Shown here: positions 30,106-38,426 of the stretch, one piece after another | Numbering within the stretch: the stretch's first letter is position 1 | Layout: the number at the start of each line of letters is the position of its first letter | Origin: Coriobacteriia bacterium | GTDB taxonomy: Bacteria; Actinomycetota; Coriobacteriia; Anaerosomatales; Kmv31 | DNA: 40,512 nt | Reading direction: 5' to 3' | Assembly: GCA_014859305.1 (NCBI GenBank) | Contig: JACUUM010000019.1 | Coordinates: 1 to 40,512, forward strand | Program-made: the position numbers and the translations under genes | The notes under the pieces: generated by a model | What the model saw: only the letters and a program-made list of their open reading frames with translations | What the model was told of the DNA's origin: nothing | Database searches by the model: none

Positions 30106-32681
30106 GCGTGCAGCGGACGGCCCGCATCCCGCTGGAGTTGCCCTCGTCCGAGCATTGCGCGGGCTGCGTGCACGCGCTGCGGGAGGCCGTGGAGGCGCTG
30201 CCCGGGGTCCGCACCGTCGAGCTCGACGCGCGCGGTCCGGCCGTGACCGTGACGTACGACCCCGGGACCGTCTCGGAGGAGTCGCTGCGTCGCGAGACCG
30301 AGCTCCTCGGCATGAGGATCGGGTCGGAGCGCGGCCACGTCGTCTTCAAGCTCACGGGCCTGGACTGCCCGGACTGCGCGCGCACGGTCGACAAGTCCGT
30401 CTCCCGCGTCGACGGAGTGCTCTCCGCCGACCTGGTCTTCGCCAGCGGGCTGATGGTCGTCGAGTACGAGTCCGGGTCCGACCCGACGGACGAGGTCGTC
30501 TCGATGGTCCTCAGCATGGGCTACGGCATCGAGCTCGTGGAGCAGGCCGCCGGCCGCCGCACCGCCGAGTTCCGGCTGCTGGGGCTGGACTGTCCCGATT
30601 GCGCGGCGAAGCTCCAGGCGAGCCTGGGCGCCGCTCCGGGGGTGCACGACGCCGTCGCGGACTTCGGCGCCGCCCGCCTGCGGGTCGTGTACGACCCGGC
30701 ACGGACGGGTCCGGAGCCCCTGGCGGAGGCGGTGCGCGCAGCCGGCTACGACGTCGAGGCGGAGGCCCCCTCCGAGGAGGAGCGTCCCGGCTGGCCGGCC
30801 TCGCACCGCCAGGAGATCACCGTTGCCGTCGGCGCCGCGCTCGTCGCCGCCGGCTGGCTGCTCTCCTGGTCGGGGGCGCCGGAGGGCGCGGTCGTCGCCG
30901 CGTACGCGGGCGCGATCGCCGTCGCCGGCGCGCGGATCGCGCGCAGGGCTCTGGCTTCCGTGCGGGCCCGCTCGCTCGACATGAACGTGCTCATGACCGT
31001 GGCCGTGGCCGGCGCGGCCGCGATCGGCGAGTGGAACGAAGGCGCCGCGGTGGTCGTGCTGTTCGCGGTCGGCAGCCTGCTCGAGTCCCGCGCGCTCGCC
31101 CGTACGCGCGCGTCGATCCGGGCGCTCATGGACCTGGCGCCGCCGAAGGCCCGCGTCCGGCGGGACGGCGGCGAGTTCGAGGTCGCCCCCGCGGAAGCGG
31201 CGGTCGGGGACGTCCTGCTCGTGCGCCCCGGGGAGCGTATCGCGCTGGACGGCCGGGTGGCCGGGGGGTTCTCGGCCGTCGACGAGTCGCCCATCACCGG
31301 CGAGTCGGTCCCGGTGGACAAGGCGATCGGCGACGAGGTGTTCGCCGGTACGCTCAACACGTCCGGGCGCTTGGAGGTGCTGGTGACCGCCGAGGCCGCG
31401 GACTCGACGATCGCGCGCGTCGTCTACATGGTCGAGGAGGCCCAGGCGCAGCGCGCGCCGTCCCAGCGGCTGGTCGACCGCTTCACCCGCTACTACACCC
31501 CGGCCGTGGTCGGCCTCGCCGTCGCGATCGCGGCCGTGCCTCCGCTGGCAGGGCCGGCGCTGGGTTTCCCCGCCCCGTTCTCCGAGTGGTTCCGCCGCGC
31601 GCTGGTCATGCTCGTGGTCTCCTGCCCGTGCGCGCTCGTGATCTCGACCCCCGTCGCCATCGTGTCCGCGATCACACGGGCCACCCGTGACGGCGTCCTG
31701 GTCAAGGGCGGCCTGTTCCTGGAGACGGCGCCGCGGGTGCGGGCGGTGGCCATCGACAAGACGGGCACGCTCACCCGCGGAGCCCCGCAGGTCTCCGACG
31801 TCGTGCCGCTTGACGGTCCGCCCCCGTCCGAGATCCTCGGGACCGCCGCCGCCCTCGAGGCGCACTCCACCCACCCGCTCGCGGCCGCCGTGGTCCGGGC
31901 GGCCGGAGGCGGCGACGGCGAGGGCGTGACCGAGTTCGCCGACGTGCCCGGCCGCGGAGTGAGGGCGGTCCTCGGCGGGAAGCGGTACGCGCTGGGCAAC
32001 CGCGCGCTGGCCGAGGAGGAGGGGGCGCTGGACGGGGCCGCCGCCGAAGCGGTCGGACGCCTGGAGGACGAGGGCAGGACGGTTCTGGTGCTCGCGTCGG
32101 AGGGCCGCGCCCTCGGGCTCATCGGGCTCGCCGACGAGGTGCGCCCGGAGGCGCCCGACGTGGTCGCCAGGCTTCGTGCGGGAGGCGTGGAGCACGTGGT
32201 GATGCTCACGGGCGACAACGAGCGCACGGCCGGCGGCGTGGCACGTCACGCGGGGGTGGCCGAGTTCCGGGCGCGATTGCTGCCCGAGGACAAGGTGACC
32301 GCGGTGCGCGAGCTCAAGGAGCGGTACGGTACGGTGGCGATGGTCGGCGACGGCGTCAACGACGCGCCGGCGCTGGCCGTCTCGGACATCGGGGTGGCGA
32401 TGGGCGCCAAGGGCAGCGACACCGCCCTGGAGACGGCCGACGTGGCCCTCATGCGCGAAGGGCTGGGCCCGCTGCCGGGCTTCCTGGCGCTCGGCCGCCG
32501 CACCGTCGCGAACATCGCCCAGAACGTCGCGGTGTCGATCGCAGTGAAGCTCGCGGTGCTCGTGCTGGCGGTCCTCGGCATAGCCACACTGTGGATGGCG
32601 GTCTTCGCCGACACGGGCGTGTCGCTGCTGGTGACGCTGAACGGGCTCAGGCTCCTGCGAGCCCGGCCTCGAGGTACCTAG
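30102..32681 (+). CDS. P1B-2-type Cd/Zn/Pb-exporting ATPase with three N-terminal HMA-like domains
   Basis: 859 residues from ATG 30102. Three HMA-like domains fill residues 1-225, with metal-binding pairs HCAGC (C19, C22), LDCPDC (C89, C92) and LDCPDC (C164, C167). The membrane domain holds the CPC motif SCPCALVISTP, DESPITGESVPVDK in the actuator, DKTGTLTRG (phosphorylated Asp), HSTHPLA in the nucleotide domain, MLTGDN and VGDGVNDAPAL. The last helix has FADTGVSLLVTLNGLRLL, whose Asp is typical for the Zn/Cd/Pb group and not for copper pumps. Moves metal out of the cytosol. It is translationally coupled to the repressor. Confidence 0.92.
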   Translation: MSVQRTARIPLELPSSEHCAGCVHALREAVEALPGVRTVELDARGPAVTVTYDPGTVSEESLRRETELLGMRIGSERGHVVFKLTGLDCPDCARTVDKSVSRVDGVLSADLVFASGLMVVEYESGSDPTDEVVSMVLSMGYGIELVEQAAGRRTAEFRLLGLDCPDCAAKLQASLGAAPGVHDAVADFGAARLRVVYDPARTGPEPLAEAVRAAGYDVEAEAPSEEERPGWPASHRQEITVAVGAALVAAGWLLSWSGAPEGAVVAAYAGAIAVAGARIARRALASVRARSLDMNVLMTVAVAGAAAIGEWNEGAAVVVLFAVGSLLESRALARTRASIRALMDLAPPKARVRRDGGEFEVAPAEAAVGDVLLVRPGERIALDGRVAGGFSAVDESPITGESVPVDKAIGDEVFAGTLNTSGRLEVLVTAEAADSTIARVVYMVEEAQAQRAPSQRLVDRFTRYYTPAVVGLAVAIAAVPPLAGPALGFPAPFSEWFRRALVMLVVSCPCALVISTPVAIVSAITRATRDGVLVKGGLFLETAPRVRAVAIDKTGTLTRGAPQVSDVVPLDGPPPSEILGTAAALEAHSTHPLAAAVVRAAGGGDGEGVTEFADVPGRGVRAVLGGKRYALGNRALAEEEGALDGAAAEAVGRLEDEGRTVLVLASEGRALGLIGLADEVRPEAPDVVARLRAGGVEHVVMLTGDNERTAGGVARHAGVAEFRARLLPEDKVTAVRELKERYGTVAMVGDGVNDAPALAVSDIGVAMGAKGSDTALETADVALMREGLGPLPGFLALGRRTVANIAQNVAVSIAVKLAVLVLAVLGIATLWMAVFADTGVSLLVTLNGLRLLRARPRGT

Positions 32682-32736
32682 CGGCAGGACGCGCGCCCGG
32701 GCGCGTCGAAGGTGACGGGTGGGAGGTGCATCTCCG

Positions 32737-33081
32737 GTGACCGACGAGTTCATGCGCTTCATGGCCGCTTGGGCGCTCGTGCACGAGACGGCCGACGAGG
32801 GATGGAAGGCCGCCGTCGCACGCGGGGAGACGCAGGAGACCGGTGAGATGGAGCAGGGGCCGGAGGCCTTCGTCGACGGGCTCTCCGCGGCGATCGCCGC
32901 GGAGAAGGAGCGCCTGAAGGCCGCGCTCGCAGCGGGCGGGGTCGAGCCGCCCGGCAGCCGGGCGGACGTCTCGGCGAGGCTCGACGAGCTGCGCTTCGAG
33001 GTCGGGGAGCTGCGGGGTCGGATCGAGTCGCTCGCCGCGCAGCTCGAGGGCATGCTCGCCTCCGAGGAGCCCGAGGAGTAG
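32737..33081 (+). CDS. Small coiled-coil protein of unknown function
   Basis: 114 residues. GTG 32737 is chosen because GGGAGG lies 10 bases upstream; the frame is open to 32719 but that GTG sits inside this site. It is helical throughout: an aromatic N-terminal helix (FMRFMAAWALVHETADEGW), a Glu-rich middle (VDGLSAAIAAEKERLKAALA) and a C-terminal heptad pattern (LDELRFEVGELRGRIESLAA). No membrane segment. It stands three bases before the UbiB-like kinase gene and is probably translated with it. It may be phasin-like or a partner of the kinase; this is a guess. Confidence 0.65.
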   Translation: MTDEFMRFMAAWALVHETADEGWKAAVARGETQETGEMEQGPEAFVDGLSAAIAAEKERLKAALAAGGVEPPGSRADVSARLDELRFEVGELRGRIESLAAQLEGMLASEEPEE

Positions 33082-33084
33082 CGG

Positions 33085-34440
33085 GTGCGGTCCCGCGTGC
33101 GCCGCGTCGCAGCGGTGCTCGGGCGCCGGTGGGCCGGCGCGGCCGTCCGCTCCCGCTTCGGGCTGTCGCCCGCGGCGCGGCGCCGCGCCACGTTCGCCCG
33201 GGCGACGCGCGAGGCGTTCGAAGAGCTCGGACCGACGTTCGTGAAGCTCGGGCAGCTCGTGAGCGTGCGTCCCGACGTCTTCGCGCCGGAGCTCGTCTTC
33301 GAGATGGAGCGGCTTCAGGATCGCGTGGCCCCGCTGCCGGCGGCGCGCGTGCGCGAGACGATCCGCCGGGAGTTCGGCCGCGAGCCGGAGGCCCTCTTCG
33401 CTACCTTCTCCGACGAGCCGCTCGCCTCGGCCTCGATCGCGCAGGTGCATCCGGCCACTCTGCGCGAGGCGTACCGGCCGGTCTTCGGCGAGGAGCTGCC
33501 GGCCGGCGCGGAAGTGGCCGTGAAGGTCGTGCGCCCGGGGGCGGCGGAATGCATCGAGGACGACCTGCGGAACCTGCGGCGCCTGACGGCGGCGCTGGCG
33601 CGCTCGCCCGTGGGCAGGCGTGTGGACGTCGAGGGTCTGCTCGAGGAGTTCGCCGCGTCGCTGGGGCGCGAGGTCGACCTGCGCAACGAGGCCCGGGTCG
33701 CCGACCGCTTCGCGTTCGACTTCCGCGACGACCCGGTGGCCTTCTGCCCGCGCGTGGTGTGGACGCGCACCACACGGCGTGTCCTGACGATGGAGTACGT
33801 GCGCGGGTGGCGCCTCTCCGAGCTCGACGACGCCGTGCGTGCGGGCGTGGAGGGGTACCGGCTCGCGCTGCACGGCGCGGAGGTCTTCATGAGGCAGGTC
33901 CTCGTGCAGGGGCGCTTCCACGCCGACCTGCACCCCGCGAATCTGCTGCTGACCCCCGACGAGAGGATCGCGTACCTCGACTTCGGCATCGTCGGGGAGC
34001 TGGCGCCGGTCCAGCGCGCGCACGTCGCGCAGGTGCTGCTCGCCACCGTCTACGGCGACGCGGAGCGCGCGCTGCGGTACTCGGCGGAGCTCGGGCTCGT
34101 GGTGCCCGAGGAGATCGGGGCCCGGGTGCGCGAACGGGTCGCGGCGCTGATGGCGCGTACCCTCAAGCGCGAGCCCGCGGACGTGAAGGGGTTCGCCACC
34201 GGCTTCCTGTCGATCATGTCCCGCCACGGGGTCCGCATACCGCGCGGGTTCGGGCTGCTCGTCAAGGCGTTGGTGACGGTCGAAGGGTGCAGCCGCCTCT
34301 TCTACCCCGACATCGACATCCTGCGCGCGGCCAAGCCCTTCGCCACGCGCCTGGTCGCGGAGGCGCTGCTCGACCCTGCCCGGCTCGCGGAGCGCACGCC
34401 GCACGCCCTGCGCGCCGCGGTGCGCGAGCTGCTGTCCTAG
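33085..34440 (+). CDS. ABC1/UbiB-family atypical kinase
   Basis: 451 residues from GTG 33085 with GAGGAG six bases upstream. Signature elements are all present: KxGQ in FVKLGQLVSVRPD, the Ala-rich nucleotide loop ASASIAQVHPA, VAVKVVRPG with the ATP-site Lys, EVDLRNEA, FHADLHPANLLL (catalytic loop) and YLDFGIVGEL (metal-binding DFG). Members are needed for ubiquinone or other isoprenoid metabolism and act as ATPases. In this organism menaquinone or another membrane lipid is more likely than ubiquinone. Unlike many relatives it has no clear C-terminal membrane pair. It meets larE tail to tail with a one-base gap. Confidence 0.85.
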   Translation: MRSRVRRVAAVLGRRWAGAAVRSRFGLSPAARRRATFARATREAFEELGPTFVKLGQLVSVRPDVFAPELVFEMERLQDRVAPLPAARVRETIRREFGREPEALFATFSDEPLASASIAQVHPATLREAYRPVFGEELPAGAEVAVKVVRPGAAECIEDDLRNLRRLTAALARSPVGRRVDVEGLLEEFAASLGREVDLRNEARVADRFAFDFRDDPVAFCPRVVWTRTTRRVLTMEYVRGWRLSELDDAVRAGVEGYRLALHGAEVFMRQVLVQGRFHADLHPANLLLTPDERIAYLDFGIVGELAPVQRAHVAQVLLATVYGDAERALRYSAELGLVVPEEIGARVRERVAALMARTLKREPADVKGFATGFLSIMSRHGVRIPRGFGLLVKALVTVEGCSRLFYPDIDILRAAKPFATRLVAEALLDPARLAERTPHALRAAVRELLS

Positions 34441-34441
34441 G

Positions 34442-35335
34442 CTACGCGCCCTCGCGGGCCGTCTTCCGCTCCTCGGGGGCGAGCACGTCGTTCATGCTGC
34501 CGCTGCGGTAGCCCTCCAGGTCCAGGGCGACGTACGGGAAGCCGCCGGCCCTCACCGCCTCGAGGACCTGCGCGCGGGACTCCCAGGCGCGCTGCATCTC
34601 GTCGGCGCCCACCTCGACGCGCGCCACCTCGCCGTGCGCGCGCACGCGGGACTGCCGCAGCCCCAGCGCCCGCAGCCCGTCCTCGGCCAGCATCACCCGC
34701 TCCAGGTCCTCGGAGGTGATCTCGCAGCCGTAGGGGAAGCGCGAGGCGAGGCACGCCATGGAGGGCTTGTCCCAGTTCGGCAAGTCGAGCATGCGTGCCA
34801 CGTCGCGGACGTGGGCCTTGGTCATGCCGACGTCGCGCAAGGGCGTGAGGATGTCCAGCTCGGCCGCCGCCCGTGCCCCCGGGCGGTGGTCGGCGTCGTC
34901 GTCGGCGTTGCTGCCGTCGGCCACGTGCTCCAGCCCGCGGACCTCCGCAACGGTCTTGAGCAGGCCGAAGAGCTCGCTCTTACAGTGGTAGCAGCGGTCC
35001 GGTCCGTTCGCGCGGAAGCGGGGGTCGGCCAACTCGTTGGTCTCGACCTCCATCACGCGCAGGCCCAGCGCGGCGGCGGTGGAGCGCGCGGAATCGGCCT
35101 CGCTCGGGGGGTAGGTGTCGGAGAGCGCGAGCACGGCGAGGCAGGATGAGCCCATCACGGCGTGCGCCGCGACCGCCAGCAGAGTGGAGTCGACGCCCCC
35201 CGAGTACGCCACCAGCACGCTGCGAAGCGACGAGAGGCGCTCGAGCAGCAGTTCGTAGCGGTCGCCCGGCGTCCGGGCCGCGCTCGACCCGGACGAGTCA
35301 CCGGTGTTCCCGCTCGGCAAGAAGGCCCCCCTCAC
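34442..35335 (-). CDS. larE: ATP-dependent sacrificial sulfur transferase LarE
   Basis: 297 residues from GTG 35335. An alternative is TTG 35320, which has AGGGGGG five bases upstream and fits better with a transcript starting near 35347. The PP-loop is [14 protein letters not shown], followed by [39 protein letters not shown] and [19 protein letters not shown], which match LarE closely. The enzyme adenylates the pyridinium dicarboxylate and gives sulfur from its own Cys, probably that in [11 protein letters not shown], for the nickel-pincer cofactor. LarB and LarC, and any Lar racemase, are not in this window. Confidence 0.88.
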   Translation of the reverse strand: MRGAFLPSGNTGDSSGSSAARTPGDRYELLLERLSSLRSVLVAYSGGVDSTLLAVAAHAVMGSSCLAVLALSDTYPPSEADSARSTAAALGLRVMEVETNELADPRFRANGPDRCYHCKSELFGLLKTVAEVRGLEHVADGSNADDDADHRPGARAAAELDILTPLRDVGMTKAHVRDVARMLDLPNWDKPSMACLASRFPYGCEITSEDLERVMLAEDGLRALGLRQSRVRAHGEVARVEVGADEMQRAWESRAQVLEAVRAGGFPYVALDLEGYRSGSMNDVLAPEERKTAREGA

Positions 35336-35353
35336 GCGGTCAGCGAGTCTCGG

Positions 35354-35362
35354 ATTATATCA
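35354..35362 (-). promoter_or_regulatory. Extended -10 promoter of larE
   Basis: Read on the minus strand: TGATATAAT, a consensus TATAAT with the TGn extension. Start of transcription expected near 35347. No -35 box, as is usual for extended -10 promoters. Confidence 0.6.
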
Positions 35363-35388
35363 GTCATGTCCCCGAGTCGCGGGCTCGC

Positions 35389-35394
35389 TACACT
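35389..35394 (+). promoter_or_regulatory. Possible -10 box of acs
   Basis: TACACT in the divergent region between larE and acs; implies a leader of about 85 bases. The -35 is weak. Confidence 0.3.
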
Positions 35395-35484
35395 GTCGGA
35401 AGGAGTCCGTCGGCGCCTCCTGGGGGGCCGGAGGGGAAGGATACCAGGGGACGCCGTTCCCGAGCTGAAGGGGAGGTGGCCGGG

Positions 35485-37485
35485 GTGGTCCGAGAGCGCA
35501 CGGAGGCGGGCATAGAGCGGCTCGCGGCGGAGGGGCGCGCGTACGAACCGCCCGAGGAGCTGGCCGCGAGCGCGGTCGTGGGCGGGATGGAAGCCTACAC
35601 CGACATGTACCGCCGCTCGGTGGAGGATCCCGAGGGGTTCTGGCGGGACGTCGCCCTGGCCGAGGTGGAGTGGACGGAGCCGTTCCGCACCGCTGCGGCG
35701 GGCGGCTTCGAGGAGCTCGACTACGCGTTCTTCGCCGGCGGGAAGCTCAACGTCTCGGCGAACTGCGTCGACCGGCACCTGCACACGTGGCGGCGCAACA
35801 AGGCCGCGATCATCTGGGAGGGCGACGACGGCTCGTCGCGCACCTACACCTACCAGCAGCTGCACAACGAGGTCTCGCGCTTCGCCAACGTGCTGCGCAA
35901 GAAGGGCGTCGGGCGCGGCGACCGCGTGGCGGTCTACCTGCCGATGATCCCGGAGCTTCCCGTGGCGATGCTCGCGTGCGCGCGGATCGGCGCGATCCAC
36001 TCGGTGGTCTTCGGCGGGTTCTCCTCGGCCGCGCTCAAGGAGCGCATCCAGGACTGCCAGGCCAAGCTGCTCATCACCGCGGACGAGGGCATGCGTGGCG
36101 GCCGTCGCGTCGCGTTGAAGGTCTCCGCCGACGAGGCCATGTTCGAGTGCCCGTCTGTCGAGGCGTGCGTGGTGGTCAAGCGAGGGGCGGGCGAGGTGGA
36201 CATGGAGCCCGGCCGGGACACCTGGTGGCACCAGGAGGTGACGGCGCCTGAGGTGCGCAAGCCGAGCGAACCTGAGGTCATGGACGCCGAGGACCCTCTG
36301 TTCATCCTGTACACGAGCGGGTCCACCGGCAAGCCCAAGGGCGTGCTGCACACCACCGGCGGCTATCTCGTCTTCGCCGTGCACAGCTTCGAGACCGTCT
36401 TCGACCACCGCGACGAGGACGTCTACTGGTGCACGGCCGACATAGGCTGGGTCACGGGGCACAGCTACATCGTCTACGGCCCGCTGGCCGCCGGCGCGAC
36501 CGTGCTGATGTTCGAGGGCGTGCCCACCTATCCCGACCCCGGGCGCTTCTGGCAGGTCGTCGAGAAGTATGGTGTCACGCTGTTCTACACCGCGCCCACC
36601 GCGCTGAGAGCGCTGATGCGGCACGGCGACGGGTGGCCCGAGCGCTACGACCTGAGCAGCCTGCGGGTGCTCGGGACGGTGGGCGAGCCGATCAACCCCG
36701 AGGTCTGGGAGTGGTACCGGCGCACGATCGGGCGGGACGAGCTGCCCGTGATCGATACGTACTGGCAGACCGAGACCGGCGGGGTCGTCATCACGCCGTT
36801 CCCCGGGGCCACCCCTCTCAAGCCCGGTTCGGCGACGGTGCCGTACTTCGGCGTGGTGCCCAAGGTGCTGCGTGAGGACGGCGGCGAGGCCGCGCCCGAC
36901 GAGGGCGGCTACCTCGTCATCGACCGCCCGTGGCCGGGTATGCTGCGCGGGACCTGGGGCGACCCGGAGAAGAAGCGGCTGCGCGAGGTGTACTTCGAGC
37001 GCTTCCCGGGGCGCTACTTCACCGGCGACGGCGCGCGCGTCGACGCGGACGGCTACTTCTGGCTGCTCGGCAGGGTTGACGACGTGATAAACGTCTCCGG
37101 GCACCGCATCGGGACGGCCGAGGTCGAGAGCGCGCTGGTGAGCCACGAGGCGGTCAGCGAGGCCGCGGTCGTGGGCTTCCCGCACCCGGTCAAGGGCGAG
37201 GCCATCCACGCGTACGTCGTCCTGCGCGACGGCGTCGTGCCCTCCGAGGACCTCGCGAAGATCCTGACCGGGCACGTGCGCAAGGCCATCGGCCCGATCG
37301 TCAAGCCGGACCGCGTCCAGTTCGTGTCCGACCTCCCCAAGACGCGTTCGGGCAAGATCCTGCGCCGGATCCTGCGCAAGACCGCCGCGGGCGAGCGCGA
37401 GCTCGACGCGTTCGGCGACCTGTCGACGCTGGCGGACCCGAAGGTCGTGAAGGAGCTGCTGGCCGGCGCCGAGACGTACTGGTAG
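35485..37485 (+). CDS. acs: Acetyl-CoA synthetase (AMP-forming)
   Basis: 666 residues from GTG 35485, with GGGGAGG eight bases upstream; the longer frame runs through the promoter region. Activates acetate to acetyl-CoA via acetyl-AMP. Motifs: [18 protein letters not shown] in the N-terminal cap, [20 protein letters not shown] (P-loop), the acetate-site [43 protein letters not shown] (hinge) and [15 protein letters not shown] with the catalytic and acetylatable Lys. The size and all conserved blocks match Acs rather than a long-chain or propionyl enzyme. It heads a run with two small genes. Confidence 0.94.
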   Translation: MVRERTEAGIERLAAEGRAYEPPEELAASAVVGGMEAYTDMYRRSVEDPEGFWRDVALAEVEWTEPFRTAAAGGFEELDYAFFAGGKLNVSANCVDRHLHTWRRNKAAIIWEGDDGSSRTYTYQQLHNEVSRFANVLRKKGVGRGDRVAVYLPMIPELPVAMLACARIGAIHSVVFGGFSSAALKERIQDCQAKLLITADEGMRGGRRVALKVSADEAMFECPSVEACVVVKRGAGEVDMEPGRDTWWHQEVTAPEVRKPSEPEVMDAEDPLFILYTSGSTGKPKGVLHTTGGYLVFAVHSFETVFDHRDEDVYWCTADIGWVTGHSYIVYGPLAAGATVLMFEGVPTYPDPGRFWQVVEKYGVTLFYTAPTALRALMRHGDGWPERYDLSSLRVLGTVGEPINPEVWEWYRRTIGRDELPVIDTYWQTETGGVVITPFPGATPLKPGSATVPYFGVVPKVLREDGGEAAPDEGGYLVIDRPWPGMLRGTWGDPEKKRLREVYFERFPGRYFTGDGARVDADGYFWLLGRVDDVINVSGHRIGTAEVESALVSHEAVSEAAVVGFPHPVKGEAIHAYVVLRDGVVPSEDLAKILTGHVRKAIGPIVKPDRVQFVSDLPKTRSGKILRRILRKTAAGERELDAFGDLSTLADPKVVKELLAGAETYW

Positions 37486-37521
37486 TCCGGAGCGGCCCCA
37501 TCCTGGGAGGAGGTCGAGCGC

Positions 37522-37764
37522 GTGTTCGAACTCGGCGCGTTGGAGCTGCTGCTCATCGTGCTCGCGGCGGTGCTGCTGTTCGGCCCGGCGGTCGTCGTGA
37601 CCTGGCTCGTGCTGACGTTCGCGCGCGGGTCCGAGCGGCCGGGGACGCCGGGCGGGATCGACGAGCGCACCGACCCGGCGATGGTCGTGGCGCGCGAGCG
37701 GTTCGCCGCCGGCGAGATCACAGCCGAGGAGTTTGAGAGCATCAAGCGAACCCTGGGGTATTGA
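37522..37764 (+). CDS. Small membrane protein with SHOCT domain
   Basis: 80 residues from GTG 37522, with AGGAGGT seven bases upstream. One long hydrophobic segment (residues about 8-33, LLLIVLAAVLLFGPAVVV) leads to a cytosolic tail that ends in a SHOCT motif, ARERFAAGEITAEEFESIKR. SHOCT domains occur at the ends of many unrelated membrane proteins and may help oligomerisation. It lies between acs and the cytochrome c gene on the same strand. Confidence 0.8.
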   Translation: MFELGALELLLIVLAAVLLFGPAVVVTWLVLTFARGSERPGTPGGIDERTDPAMVVARERFAAGEITAEEFESIKRTLGY

Positions 37765-37794
37765 GGGGTAGGTACGCGTCAGGAGGTGGGGCGG

Positions 37795-38382
37795 ATGCAG
37801 GGCAAGGGGTTGCTGGTCGCCGCTGCCGCGCTGATCGTCGTCGGGCTCCTGGGAACGGCGGCCGCGGGGGCGTACCTGGCGAGCGAGGAGGCTCGCCGGG
37901 CGACGCGGGCCCCGCGGGCCGACGAGGGCCGTCGCCCCGGTGAGGAGGCGACGCGGACCCCGGCCCCGCGACGGGCTCCGCGCCGGCGCTTCCCGCGCGG
38001 CGGGGACTTCTCCTCGGCGGGCGAACGCATCTGGTACACGGGCGTGGGCGAGGAGGGTCCCATACCGAGGGAGCCCTCGTTCGGCCCGGCCATGATGGGC
38101 GGCTGCGCCGTGTGTCACGGCGAGGACGGACGCGGGAGCCGCTTCTACATGATGGGGCGGACTTTCGACGCTCCCGACATCCGCTACTCCACGTTGACCT
38201 CCGAGCACACCGAGGACGGCGAGACCGAGGAGGCCTGGACCGACGAGGACATCGCCCGCGCCGTGCGGGAGGGCGTGGACCCGGGCGGCGAGGACCTCGA
38301 GGACACCATGCCGCGCTGGGACATCACCGGCGCGGATCTCGACGCGCTGCTCGAGCACATGAGAGCGCTGGACGGGGGGTAG
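37795..38382 (+). CDS. Membrane-anchored mono-haem cytochrome c
   Basis: 195 residues from ATG 37795, which has AGGAGG eight bases upstream; the GTG at 37786 falls inside this site. Residues 6-28 are a signal anchor. A long Arg/Pro/Glu linker (30-70) leads to a class I cytochrome c domain with GCAVCHGEDGRG (C104, C107, H108) and Met ligand probably in EDTMPRWDIT. Likely carries single electrons at the outer face of the membrane. The order with a SHOCT protein and acs has no obvious meaning. It is convergent with glnD. Confidence 0.87.
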   Translation: MQGKGLLVAAAALIVVGLLGTAAAGAYLASEEARRATRAPRADEGRRPGEEATRTPAPRRAPRRRFPRGGDFSSAGERIWYTGVGEEGPIPREPSFGPAMMGGCAVCHGEDGRGSRFYMMGRTFDAPDIRYSTLTSEHTEDGETEEAWTDEDIARAVREGVDPGGEDLEDTMPRWDITGADLDALLEHMRALDGG

Positions 38383-38426
38383 CGCCGCCGCCGGCGGGGG
38401 TCGGGCGTCGCCGCCCGGCCTGCCGG

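Noticed and set aside
29703-33191. Open frame of 1162 codons on the minus strand opposite the metal ATPase
   Set aside because: Shadow frame: no homology, and the opposite strand codes for complete repressor and ATPase genes.
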